Part shown: piece by piece, positions 22,558-34,544 of the stretch
Layout of the letters: each line of letters starts with the position of its first letter
How positions within the stretch are numbered: position 1 is the first letter of the stretch
NCBI RefSeq assembly: GCF_026210795.1
Contig: NC_089447.1
Location: 3,040,501 to 3,104,500, forward strand
Direction: 5' to 3'
DNA: 64,000 nucleotides
From: Rhizophagus irregularis
Taxonomy: Eukaryota; Glomeromycota; Glomeromycetes; Glomerales; Glomeraceae
Position numbers and translations under genes: made by a program
The notes under the pieces: generated by a model
What the model was told of the DNA's origin: nothing
What the model saw: the letters and a program-made list of their open reading frames with translations, nothing else
The model's database searches: none

Positions 22558-23087
22558 TTATCGTAATTCGTAATCACAATTTTTTCTCATTCGTTCAAAA
22601 TCTAATTTTTTATTATTATCTAAAATTCTATAATCGTACCACTTATTTAAAATATGCAGTAATCTTGTTCCACTTTTACAATTAACTTCCATTACTGGAG
22701 TTGAATTTTTGCAATGAAGTTGTTCCGCATGTTCTGAAGTATGCGTGTTATTATTGTTAATACTTATCTCCAACCTCATCTTAGATGAACCTTGATACTT
22801 CCTTGTTCCATTCAAGAATAATTTTCTAATAACGCTACAATAATGATTATTATCTTGCCCTTCGTCATCATGTAATTCAAACCTAAGTATTGGATAAAGA
22901 CCCTCCGCGATCGTTGTACGATTAAGCTGTAATGATGAGAATTCACAAACAAGTGTTTCATAATATTCCATCCAATTAAAGATTGAATCTTTTGTTCCGA
23001 TAACTATGAATCTTGATCTTGAAGGCGTAAGTTGAATTTTATTAAGTTTATGAGGTACAAAAAGCCTAAGTGAATCGATCTTATTAC
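22558..23087 (-). CDS. Hypothetical protein, last exon
   Basis: An acceptor TTTTTTAG ends at 23088 and the open frame runs to the stop at 22558 (about 176 codons). The frame continues upstream of the internal ATG at 22971 with IDSLRLFVPHKLNKIQLTPS and RFIVIGTKDSIFNWMEYYE. Downstream are LYPILRFELHDDEGQDNN and a basic C terminus. Upstream exons were not located. There is no domain that I recognise, no membrane segment and no low complexity. It may be a real host gene given the length and the splice site. Confidence 0.4.
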
Positions 23088-24086
23088 CTAAAAAATTAAG
23101 AAATATATTACTTAAAACAATTATTTCTTCTTTGCTTGAATATCATATTGTATAATTACCCATTAAGTACCCGTATGCGACCATCTTTGCATGTCATTAA
23201 TTTTGTGATATAAATGTTTTAAATATTTTGATTTCGTGAAAAAAAATGGATGATGATAGGGAATCTGTCAAAAAATTGCTACCTTTTAAAATGAAACTTA
23301 TGATATACATTCCTTAATAACAAAATGAAGATTATTCCAATAATCTCTACACGTTTTTGAAACAGAAAAATCATTTACTAAATAGGTTAAGTAAGAGTCG
23401 CGTGTTAACATTTTGAATATTTTCTTTTTACCAATAAAATCCTTTTTTTTTTATAAATTGAAACTCATCGGTTTCCAGGAAAAATCGTATGCTATTGAGA
23501 TTTTTGCACTGAATTACTATAAAAAGATTCTTTCAATGCAGTGTTTAAGAAATTCTTTTTTAATTTCGTACTAATTTCTAAAAAAAAAAATCCGTGGTTA
23601 CGTTAGTAAGCATTTTATATTATCACATTATTAACAACATAATTAACCTGAATAAGAAATGAATCTCGTCCAAAAAAAAACTTTTCCTCACATAAACAAT
23701 ATATGCTAAAATTTCATGCTAACTAAACATAAATAAATGCAAATTTTTTTTTTTTTTTATTCCAATCAAAATTGACAGAATCTTGAAAGGTAATAAATTT
23801 TTAATTTTTTGATAATCTCAAACAAATTTATAAACCTCGAATGATGTATTAAAGGAATTTTCATATGCAAAATCGATTCGATTTCGTAAATAGGAAAAAA
23901 TAATTTGAAATTTACGCATACTAATAGTTTCACGAGAATTTTATGGATATATTTAATATCCGTGAAATCATCCCATTAATTCGAAAGTTTTGATCTTCAC
24001 GTGTTTCTATCTGAAGTAATTACTTAATATTTTTAATTAGTATTCGTGCCACAAAAAATTGAACTATCATATAATAAGTTAACTGT
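23088..24086. other. Intergenic, nothing recognised
   Basis: AT-rich spacer; upstream exons of the 22558-23087 gene may be here but could not be read. Confidence 0.4.
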
Positions 24087-24235
24087 AGCCCTGGTCGGTT
24101 GCATTTTTCGGTTGGTTGAGGTTTGCATTTGATTACGCGACCGACCAATATTTTTCTAGGTTTTTGAGGCTGACCACAAATAAACAATCCCATTGGTGCA
24201 ATACAGACCAACCGAAAAATGCAAATGAACAGGCC
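24087..24235. mobile_element. Short inverted-repeat element (MITE-like)
   Basis: The left arm GGTCGGTTGCATTTTTCGGT and the right arm CCGAAAAATGCAAATGAACA are near-complements over about 28 bases, enclosing about 90 bases with further GACCGACC-type repeats. A target duplication is not evident. Confidence 0.5.
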
Positions 24236-24650
24236 TTGTGTCACTTCGATCAATTAATACCTATTGTTTATACATTTTATCCGTCAAGAGATTAACTCCC
24301 ATAATTGATGATGGTCAAAAATATCATGTGTATATTAGGTAAAGTTTAAAAAAGTTTAAAAAGTTTGATGGGTACACCGGATAAATCACTTCGAGCCGAA
24401 TAACTAACGCTACCTAAAGGTAGCTTGTTATATTGGGAATCAAAATTTGATCGAGCCCGGATCAACCAATCAAACTTGATTTACCCAATATAAGGCACTT
24501 TCGTGCTGAATATTAAACTATTAAATATTTTTATGTTTTTAATCTTAAATATATTTAACTATATCATTTCGAGGATATAATTTAATTATAATCGTTAGAA
24601 AATGGTAAACGTATTAGATTTAATGAACAATTGATTTTTTTACAACAAAA

Positions 24651-24825
24651 TACAGTCAACTCTCGAATTGCTTTATAACGAAAATTTTCCAGCACGTGGC
24701 ATTTAACCTATCAATACGTCAAATATCCCTTACTATAACGAATTAGCCAATTAAATTATTTGAATTCTTCGCTATAATCTCATAGATGAAAATCGGAGAA
24801 TTCGTTATATCGAGAGCTGATTGTA
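24651..24825. mobile_element. pogo-like MITE
   Basis: The ends are TACAGTCAACTCTCGAATTG and the complement of CGAGAGCTGATTGTA. TA at each end fits the TA target duplication of Tc1/mariner-pogo elements. The interior holds TTATAACGAA-type motifs next to both ends. Confidence 0.7.
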
Positions 24826-24996
24826 GAACAAAAACAAAGGTTCTCCCTGTGTATTCCACTTCTCAATTTTAGTTGAACTATATACCATATGTAAATATAT
24901 TAGCAGACTTCATGCCAATGCATTAATACTCAAATGCAATGCACAAAATGATTTTGTGATTTTGCAATAGATATTTATTTTTGTTCTTCAATTATA

Positions 24997-25190
24997 ATGA
25001 AAAAATGTAGTATTAGAAAAGAAGTTTTACGTGGATATCAATATACAAAAGCAGCAGATATTTACTCATTTGGAATATTGATGAATGAATTTCTTTCTGA
25101 AGAAATTCCTTTTAATGATATTCCTCATAATGAATTTTTAGCTGTTAAAATATGTAAATCAAATTTTTATAAGTTTTTTTTAATGAATTA
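24997..25190 (+). pseudogene. Protein kinase fragment (activation segment to C-lobe)
   Basis: The frame reads EVLRGYQYTKAADIYSFGIL and NEIPFNDIPH-like residues ending in AVKICK. This corresponds to the region after the APE motif in the four kinases of this window (EVLRGNEYTQASDIYSLGII). The N-lobe, HRD, DFG and the rest of the C-lobe are absent. A TA-flanked MITE lies on each side (24651-24825 and 25590-25777). This is a retired kinase copy. Confidence 0.65.
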
Positions 25191-25589
25191 GATCATTTAT
25201 TATCAGAATCTAAGGTAGTAAAAGTAAAATATCTATAATTAATAAAATTATTTCTCTATTTACATATCTAATTACTTTCCTATTATAACTGATTCTTCTT
25301 TAACCTGTCTACTTTTAGCCAGGTTTTGTAAGAGAACTTCAATTAGATGGAATAATTTCAAACCTATAAAAAGAGATTAGAATAATGGCACTTTGTATTT
25401 AATATTAATAAATACTAATATGAATAAGCAAAAAAAAATCTTCTGATTTACTTTTCATATTACAGTTCTTTTTTCCAATATTCTTACAATAAAAAAAGTG
25501 CATTTTCTATTTTTTATTTATTTGGTAAATTACAATATCAAAATTTACAGTATATGATTAAAGTTAAATAAATTATAATTAATAAAACA

Positions 25590-25777
25590 TACAGTCAAAC
25601 CTTTATATAATGATATGTCGGGACTCATAAGAAAAAATTTAAAAAATATCGTTATATCAAATTATACCGATATTTATATGTCCTCACATATAGTGGGAAT
25701 GTAAAATTTTATCGGTATATCAAGTTTTTAATAATGTATCGGTATATCGAATATCGGTATATCGAGTTCTGACTGTA
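25590..25777. mobile_element. pogo-like MITE
   Basis: The left end TACAGTCAAACCTTTATATA is matched by the complement of ATATCGAGTTCTGACTGTA at the right end. TA flanks both sides. The interior repeats TATCGGTATATCGA. Confidence 0.7.
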
Positions 25778-25892
25778 TATTAACAATTATGATTTTTCTA
25801 ACAAATTATTAAATGTATTAAAAGATTAAGAAGAATAATATATTTTTGCTTTATTAACTTTATATATTTAACTTTGTAAATTTAAGCCATTT

Positions 25893-25986
25893 ATGACTAA
25901 ATAATCTAAATATGACTAAATAATTTAAATATAACTAAATAATCTAAATATGAATAAATAATCTAAATATAACTAAATAATCTAAA
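25893..25986 (+). repeat. Minisatellite of about 18-bp units
   Basis: Five units of ACTAAATAATCTAAATATG with small variations, in tandem. Confidence 0.75.
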
Positions 25987-28429
25987 GTTAATAATCAGAT
26001 ATTTTGTCTAGAAAGAAGATACATAGATTACTAATTATTGTTTTTTCCTTTTATGTAAAAAAGCAGAAATAACACTTACCTTCTTCTTATTGATCTCGTT
26101 TCGCCTGTTTAACTCCTCCACACCTTGCCAGAAGTCTTTAATCGCTTTAGTATTTTGCATTTCCTTTTTTATGAAAAAAATAATATTGTTAGTGATCGTC
26201 AGAATCGTTTTAATAATAATATGACTATCAGCCGGTATCCATAAACACATCGAACATGATAGTTCGTCAGCGACCTAACCTAGAACAGTCTGTTCAGATT
26301 GTTAAGTACTGTGATGTGCTAACGAGAAAGGTGGCCAACATCGAACATGATAGTTCATCAACGATTTGACCTAGAACTTCATATAATCCTGTTCAGATTG
26401 TCAAACGTTGTGACGTGGTATGACATGATAGTCAACTTGGAGATATTTGCATGCCTCCAAGCCCACCTTTACTCTACAGAAATGACAATCTTTTACTTAA
26501 CTGAAAAATTTTTCAAAGCGGAAAGCGCTACAGATTGCTGTTTTTCGTGCCAGTTCCTGAAATCATTCCTAGGGTCCTAGTATATGTGTTGTGCTCCCTC
26601 ATTTTATCTGCCTTCCTTCTGACGAAATTTCAAAAAGCTCAAAAGCGTCCAATCTGAACACTCTGTAAAAAATGTGTTTTCATATTTCAAATAATGCGGA
26701 AAGAAGTTTGAGACGAGGTTACGCAAGATCTGAGATGGGATGATCTCTTAAGTATTCGTCCTACCGTGTCACAGTATATTATTTTCGATGTAATGCGGTT
26801 GATGGTTTTTACTTATCGTACAACGACCGAATCTGAAAATTCGGTCACGTTTTTCGCAGCACTCATTAACGCGAACCTAATATTTATTATTATTATTATT
26901 ATTATTTCAGTTATTTTTCAGTATAAGTGGCTTCAAGATTTATAATAACCCACAGATTATTTGTTACTAGTGACTTAATGAACTTGAAGTTAAACAACCA
27001 TGGACGAGAGCCATAATAACGGATTACCATTACAGGACACATGTTCGGAGCTTCGATTCGTTATTCTGACCGCGGAGGAACAAGAAAATTGCCCTCAATG
27101 TTGGGTAATTGCTCCGAGTTAGTATCCCTTAAGAAGCTCCACGAAGCTGTGTCATTATGTATTCCCGGACAATCAATCTAATCGATGCGGAAAAAGTGAC
27201 AATGCTTCCTTGTATTAAGTGTCCGCTCATTCTAGTCGAATATATTTCAAGTGAATATGGCCGTCTTCGCGTGGCAAATTCTGTTGGTATGAGGATTATC
27301 AACAAAAAATCCTACTGAAGAAATATATTTGTAGTATACAGCAAATTAAAAAGTATGGATTTAATCACATTATTGTCATTGGGGAATTTATCTACGGAAT
27401 TCTTTGTTTCGCTGGAACTCTATGATTTCTTGGAGATTATTCACAAAGAGTGATGAAGAAATCCGAGGCTGATCGGGCTGCATGGGAAGTAGCTTATGAT
27501 GAGATCGAAGGACAATGTATGTATGCACGGGTTATCTCATTTTTTATCTTAATTTATTAATAAACTATATCTTTCTTCCAGAATCAGTTCTATCTTGCCG
27601 CCAAGGTGCGAGAAAAATAAGAAAATGTGGGGTCCCTTGTCACATGTTGCATGTTCTGGATTTTACTTTCGATTTAAGATCATTTATTATAAATAACGAT
27701 TACTATGCTACATTATAAAATGTGGATCTAATCTATGTAATGCTTAGTTGTAGTTTATTGCGTATAAATATTAATAAAAATTTGCTTGTTTACTTAAGTC
27801 ACGCTTTGGTTTTTACAATGGCAACTAAATTACAAGTGCATTATAAACGTATATAAATACTTCGAGAAGAAAAATAACTTCCAAAGCAAGGCGAGTAACT
27901 TTTCCGTCTCATATAGCAAGAAGTCTAAGAAACATGTTTGACCGGAGGATTCCAACATCTTGAAAAACCAAATTCACAATAGGAATGGATACTCTAGGAT
28001 TCGAATTTACTAAGTATTCGAGAAGGTTAGATGGCTGAAAATTGTTCTGGGGGAGTATTTCTGACGGATTGTCAAATCAACCATTAGATAATTTCCTCTT
28101 TGCAACCCAAACAATGTTCGGCTTTCTGGAAAGGTTCAGAAAAAAGTTCTGGTGGAAGTAATGAGAATATGAGATGGAATGTGGGGACGCCATAAAGTCA
28201 TAAAGCATTAATGTTAGTTTATTTAAAGTGGAAAATAATATATCTGAAGGCAGAAATGTTTACCGCAATACCATTAACATATTAATTCAAAAAACTGGAC
28301 ATTTGTGAATCTCTGATGTTCACGCATTTTTCGGCAAGAATTTTTTCCGGGTATCGTATTGTGCATTGATCTCACATGGAAAATTCCTGCCTCGCTCAAT
28401 GTTTTCACAGTCACTACTAATTTTATTAC
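25987..28429. other. Intergenic, no intact gene
   Basis: Contains an imperfect 91-base tandem duplication (about 26249-26430, each half beginning CATCGAACATGATAGTTC), an ATT microsatellite at 26882-26905, and a possible decayed coding segment at 27000-27500. Nothing else is supported. Confidence 0.5.
27000..27500 (+). pseudogene. Possible decayed gene, unknown
   Basis: ATG at 27000 opens MDESHNNGLPLQDTCSEL, continues to EEQENCPQCWVIAPS and stops. Shifted frames then show RSSTKLCHYVFPDNQSNRC, IKKYGFNHIIVIGEFIYGI and KKSEADRAAWEVAYDEI. The composition is protein-like across several broken frames. No family recognised. Confidence 0.25.
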
Positions 28430-29300
28430 AATGATTCTCCCAACATTCAAGATGGTAAGTTTGTAATCACCGCAATCCTATTGACCACGAATACCTTACT
28501 TTACATTTTCGCTTTTATGGTCTTTATTACACATCGGACAGGATACTGAACTGTTAAACACGAGAGATTCTATACTATATTCTTTTAATCCCGAGATAAC
28601 ACTTGATCCTATCTACTGTATGTCTCACCAAAAACCTTAAGGATTTTTCGAGCTCTTTCAGTTTTCTTATGCAAATTCACACCTGTAATCATGGATAGAA
28701 AAGGTTTCATTTCCTTATATATTTTTGATCTTGCTTTTTATCCTTAATATTGCCATAATAAAACCAGCGTAGAATTTGTTTCTGACCTTGTTTTTATTGC
28801 TTTATCATATAATTCTGATAATCTTTACGCAGAGCCCGGAACCATATCTTGCATACAAGACTTACTAATTTTGACAACGCCTGTCTTGTCGCCATTTGAA
28901 GAATTTAGAAGAAACAACACAGGTCAGCTCTCGAACTAAATCCTCTACTATTTGATTCTCTGATTCAAGTATTCAGAAGTAGTATCAGAATTGCCAAGAT
29001 CAATCTGATCGTAACTTCTTGTAGCGGTTTCTACGTCTTCCGAATACAGTATCACTAGAATTATCAGCAGAATTGTTATGATCAGAATTTTCCTGAGAAC
29101 TGTTTGGGATATTTTCTGCTGAGGATTGTTTTTGTATCGCATGACAAGCCAGAAGTATCATCCAATTCACATAAAAGTTTCTTTACCTTATTGCGTTGCT
29201 TAATCTCATCAATAACCTTTTTCTTATTTACCGATTCCAAGAAAGCACCATCTCTCTATCCACGAGGGAAATGTCTTCAATAGAACATACATCCTACATA
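28430..29300 (-). pseudogene. Remnant of the zinc-ribbon-like family (antisense copy)
   Basis: Minus-strand segments match the plus-strand gene at 6219-8081. CSIEDISLVDREM corresponds to CSIEEALLGPDISF...LEDREM, and KKKVIDEIKQRNKVKKLLCE to KKKVSNEIRQRNRKKKLRDL. Further downstream (lower coordinates), GVNLHKKTERARKILKVFGE resembles the segment preceding FSEIGEDKI. Frames are interrupted repeatedly. It shows the family is dispersed on both strands. Confidence 0.5.
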
Positions 29301-31513
29301 TCAGTAATAATTTTCATTGTTTGGTTTCCTCAATGTCGTGACTTAGTCTTGCTACCGTCAGCATATATATAAACGAGGTAATATCCTCACCAGAATTACA
29401 CTGCTAAATGTAGCTAATGCCTAAGGACCACACTTTACCTAAACTATTCATACCAACACAACACACATGATTCTAATTTATTTTTGATGACCATTTTTTC
29501 TATTCAGAATAGGCAAATCATGGAGTTGATAATGCTTCACACTGTGATTATTAAAAATCCTTTAATGATTTGACACTTGAATAAATCATTGGTAACAATA
29601 ATTCGTAAGTTATATTATTAAGTACTGTACAATACCCTGGACCCTTTTCTAAAACTTCTTTTCCATTATTTCAAAGATATACTATTTTTGATACCTATCA
29701 AATAATTATGAGCCTGATAATATTCTCAAAAATAACTCCGAAACTATGTTTTTGCAAAAAGCTGCCCAAAAATTATTTATTCGTATCGCTACAGTATTAT
29801 TGCCTATTATGTGGTTTACCTGGTTCACCTATTTCGTGATCCTCCCAATGACTTTATTCGGCTGGCTGGTCTGTCTCCTTACCCTCTCAACTTTTTTAAT
29901 CTATCGTCTCTCTAAATTGTTTCATTTCCACCAATGTCATATTAATGTCATATTCCTATGATAGTAACCGTCATCGGCAAACCAATAGGCCAATCTTGAA
30001 TTGATTGGACTATATATTCAAGTAAGCTTAGGGTGAGCTTAACCAAATCAAAGATTTAATGAATAAAGATTAACATCTTGTTATCTTAGGCTACTATTTG
30101 TCACCATTGCTTTGTTGCAATATCAAATTAGATTCACGTGAGATAAATGATAATCTAATAATTTATTCTAATAGTATGATAACATCTTAATCCAGCCATT
30201 TGTAATTAACCCTCTTCACATTATTTCTAGAATGTTCGTTTCTACCCAAGAGGCTGTTTTCCCGCAAGCCTCTGATGAAAATATTAGAAAGAACTTGATA
30301 ACGTGGATGATTTGATCCCGTTCTCATAATTTCTCCAAACCAAAATTGGATAAATCAACACTCATTGCAAGCTAATCAAGCAGTAATGAATGCGTTTACG
30401 ACCGATGGACTCCGACAAAATAATCGCAGAGATGAAAATTCGCTTACTGTATTCTACTTCGCAAATGTGACTGAAATGCACACTGTATGTGGAAACATTC
30501 GCACTAAATACCTCAATGCGTATTTTAACAAAATTCTCAACCTCAACAGACCGCTTAGGTACTTATTAGGCTTGGAGTGCGCAAGAGTGATTTTGGGAAA
30601 GATGATTTATTTTTTTAAGGATTAAAAGATTTAACAATTTACACTTGTTATTATGATTAATTGTTATCAATGAATTACTGTATAACATAAAAAATATACG
30701 TGAAGTAAACACAAAAGACAATGTTAAAAATCAATTTTATAGGTGAATTTTTTTAATGAGTTAAAGTTCAAGCCAATTTTTATAGTTCTACTGACCCACG
30801 CGCTAAGAAAATTCGAAGAAATTTAAGGTTAACAGTTTTTATTATTCCGATGCAGTTACATACCCACACGAAAAATGTTAAAAATCTTTTTTTCTCTCAT
30901 ATGTTCGGAAAAAATGTCTTTCTCAATTGTGATAATTTATAAAAATGCAAACCCGAAATATGGGCGAATCCTTATTAATTTTTCAGGCAAATAAGTTCTC
31001 CACAATAAAATTCAAAAGTGAGCAAAAAATACTAGAGAGCTATTGCATCCCAGTATTCTGCGGTGTTTTAGTTCCACATGATATTAATTTTTTATTAGCC
31101 AAATCTATTTTTTGGATTACTTTAATTAATATAGGAATTTCTGAAAAAAAAAATTCCGCAAGACTTCTAAAATATTTATTTATTCTTAATTACATTTATA
31201 TATTATTTTACATATTAAATAAGTAAAATTAACTTTTATATACGAATAATTGGTTTTTTGCTTGGTTAAAACCCATCAGCTAGTGTAATAATGTTAAAAA
31301 TACCAATTTTTACAGAATTTTTACTTTAAATTAATAAAATTCATAAAGTTTTATTTACAAAAAAAAAATAATAATAATAAATCTATTCTAACTTTATAAT
31401 AAAATAATGATTAATGATTATTAATTACAATGCAACATTTTTAAATACATTAGTTCCAATAGAAACTTTAATTAGAAATCTATATATACAGAATATAAAA
31501 AAGAATTAATATA
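29301..31513. other. Intergenic, no supported gene
   Basis: Short open frames (29746-29961, 30365-30625, 30945-31226) are hydrophobic or AT-biased and show no motif, start context or splice partners. Not called. Confidence 0.45.
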
Positions 31514-33167
31514 TTAATTACTAATAATGCAATCAGAGCATTCATCAAATCCTGTAAATCCTGTGAATATATATTTTATTTAAAAATAATGATAATGATT
31601 AATTTTTTTAATGTAAAGTTTAACCTATTTATAAAAATGATAGTAAACTTACTTGATGATGATAATTCATACATTGTAGATTTTGTGCGGATACAACTTG
31701 GTGCACTAAGAAAATTACTGTTATGTGTGTTATGACTGGTATATGTATCTATTTCTAAGTTATATGATGATTCTCTTAGTAATTCTTTATATTGGTTTGT
31801 GTACTTTCTGAAATCATAAGAATCTTCATTTCTTTTTGTATACATAAAGTCTCGTAACATACTATAAATTTGATTAGTATTTGGCCGATTTTCTGGAATT
31901 GTATCCCAACATTTTTGAATTAACTTTTTCAAAGGTTCTGGTGTTTCATCCCCTATTTTTGGACGAATTCCGTGGCAAATATCAAGTGCAAGAGTAAAAT
32001 CATTTGATTGATCATGAAATGGTTGGATTCCAGAGAATATTTCATTAATAATTATTCCAAAAGAATACACATCGGATGCTTGTGTATATCTTTCGTAACG
32101 TAATATCTCAGGTGCCATATATGACATTATTCCATAGACTCTCATTTTGTCTGAGTTTATTTCATTTACTGGTTTGCAATATACAAAATCACTAATAGAT
32201 ATATCCGACTTTTTTTTAAAGGAATATAAAATATTTCCTGAGTGAAGGTCGCTGTGTATTATATTATGACTGTGAATACAGTCAAGTGCCAAACATATGC
32301 GTCCTATAATATCTAATTTATCTTTCAATGTTAACATATTATAATAATAATGAAGATAATCACGCAAACTACAATCTTTTAATTTAAGTACTAATGCATA
32401 ATTAAGAGAATTAGGTTCTCTAGTTATTCCATAACATTGTATTACATGTGTATGATAATAATTAGAAAATTTTTTCAAAGTTTTTAACTATCAATGATAA
32501 TAAAAAAACATTAACGTGAGGAAAAAATGCGAAAAATGTAATTTTATTATATTTATTCAATATACAGTACCTCATTTAGAAAGTCTTCACTAGGGTTAGG
32601 GTTCATTGATTCTTTCATAACTTTTGATACTTTCAAAGCAACTTTGATTGGCTCAGATCTCTTCCAGTTATTAGATTCCTGATCCCATTTTTCAATTCGT
32701 CCATCTATCCAAGTAGCCGAAGATATATTAGCAAAACCTCCTTCAGTCAGAAATTTAACGTCTGTAAATCTATCGTATGGAATCCATTCTAAAATACAAG
32801 ATGAAGTTTGACTATCTTTTATTAATTTATCTATTTCATCATTCCCACTAGTCCACTTATTAAAATCTTGTTCAAATCGTTTTGAATTACAAGATAAACA
32901 CCAACTGCGGATTTTCATCGCTTGAAAACATCTTTTACACTTTCCATAAAGCATACGATATTTTTCTTCATTATTTTCATTATCATAACAATTTCTACAA
33001 TACCAATTATGATTAATTTTATTTTTACATATTTCACATAAAACAATGTTAAAATTTTTATATTTTACTTTTCTTTCATCTATATCCAAATCATAATCTG
33101 ATGATAAAAATATTTTGCCTTGATCTTTATTATCAAGCATTTTTAGTATTTGTATATTATAATTCAA
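31514..33167 (-). CDS. Kinase-fold protein with degenerate catalytic motifs (kinase 2)
   Basis: Three exons (33167-32571, 32487-31653, 31560-31514) join in phase to 492 residues with the same intron positions as kinase 1. The N-terminal CxxC block is complete (CEIC, CRNC, CKRC, CLSC). The ATP-binding Lys is kept (VALK), but the Gly-rich loop reads GGFANISSA instead of GGFAKVYSA. The catalytic loop reads HSDLHSGN (Arg of HRD lost) and DFG reads DFV. MAPE, the DVYSFGI segment and ENRPNT remain. Loss of the DFG Gly and HRD Arg together predicts weak or no catalysis, so it may be a pseudokinase. The tail exon again encodes ECSDCII. Frame and splice sites are intact, arguing against simple decay. 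Confidence 0.8.
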
Positions 33168-34544
33168 TTTGAATGATATGTTAAAAGAATGTAATGAAAT
33201 CTATAATAAATTTAAAAATTTTTCTTGTAGAAAAAAATCGAGAAAATCTGATCCTTTAAATATAAAATGATGGAAAGAATTTAGAATAGTGTTTTCAAGA
33301 GTCTTAACCAAATTTGAAAAAAAATCACGATCCCTTGATTAAAGTTTTATATAATTAGAATATGACGTTAAAATGATCTGCACAAATAAGAACTTTCCCC
33401 AATTGCCTTTTAAGTTTCCGAAAGATTGACCTGCACGGCTGCACCTGCATAAGCCGAAAGGTATAAAATAACTACCGGGAGGAAAATTAACCGGTGGGCA
33501 GAATTACATAATTCCTAGTCAAGCTTCATTAACGTAATTCCTAACCCGGTTAATTTCCCCCTGTTAAGATTCGCAACACTCTAATTTATAAATAGAAAGA
33601 ATATTGAAAGTAGTTTCTATTTATGTAATTCTATTTATAGAATTCGATCGTGTATATGATTCTAAGTCAAGGCAAATTGTTAATGATATATACATAAAAA
33701 TTATTTGTTAACGTACAGTATCACGATTTACAAAAGCATGGGAGCTATTGACTTGTCTATAGTCACCATTTGCGGTTTCGGTAAATTTTTCTAATTTTAA
33801 AATATGTAATTGTAAAAAGGTTTTATAAAGGGATGGTTGATGCGAATATTTAAATCTGTGAACTGCGCAACTTAACAATATAAGATTTGTGCAAAAACAT
33901 ATGTATGTTTAATTTCCGTAGGCATTTTGCAAATGCGTCACAAAATTAAGGCCAATTTTCATTTTAGAAATAATCAAATACTATATGCGGACAAACCCCG
34001 AGAAAATGCAGGGTTACCCATATATTTAGAACCGGGTTCACATCGTGGAACGTCATAATGTGATAGATTATATATATTAATGTTTAAAATGTAAAATTAA
34101 ATATAAACGTAAATTCTAACATAAATTTTACAGAAGGAAAAAAGGATCTCTATTGTTTTTTTCGCGGCAAAGACATAATAAAACTTTAATAGAAATGCTG
34201 TAGAACTGCAAAGGTTTTATGATTTTACACAGAGATTATATTATTTGCAATTGTAATTTTATTTAAACTTTACTAATTCATCACAAATACTAATAAAGTT
34301 GATAAGGAACTATAATTAGTTTTGATTAAATACAATAGTTAATATGTCATATTAATTGATAGGGCTATTCAATAAAATTATTAACTATCACAGGATTCGA
34401 AGAATCGATTGTTTGTGAAAAATTGATATTTCATCGAAACATATTAATTGTTTAATTTGTTGATTCAATAATTACAACTGCGGATTTTTTTCTGTAGTAA
34501 AAAATTAATGTAAGTTAGAATATGATTATGTAAAAATGAATAAT
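33168..34544. other. Intergenic, one inverted repeat
   Basis: AT-rich with no coding sequence seen. An inverted repeat at about 33475-33566 has arms GGAAAATTAACCGG and CCGGTTAATTTCC followed by GAATTAC on each side, possibly a very small MITE of about 90 bases. Confidence 0.5.

Noticed and set aside
29746-29961. Hydrophobic 71-codon open frame
   Set aside because: Looks like a membrane peptide but has no homologue in the window, no splice context and lies in decayed sequence.
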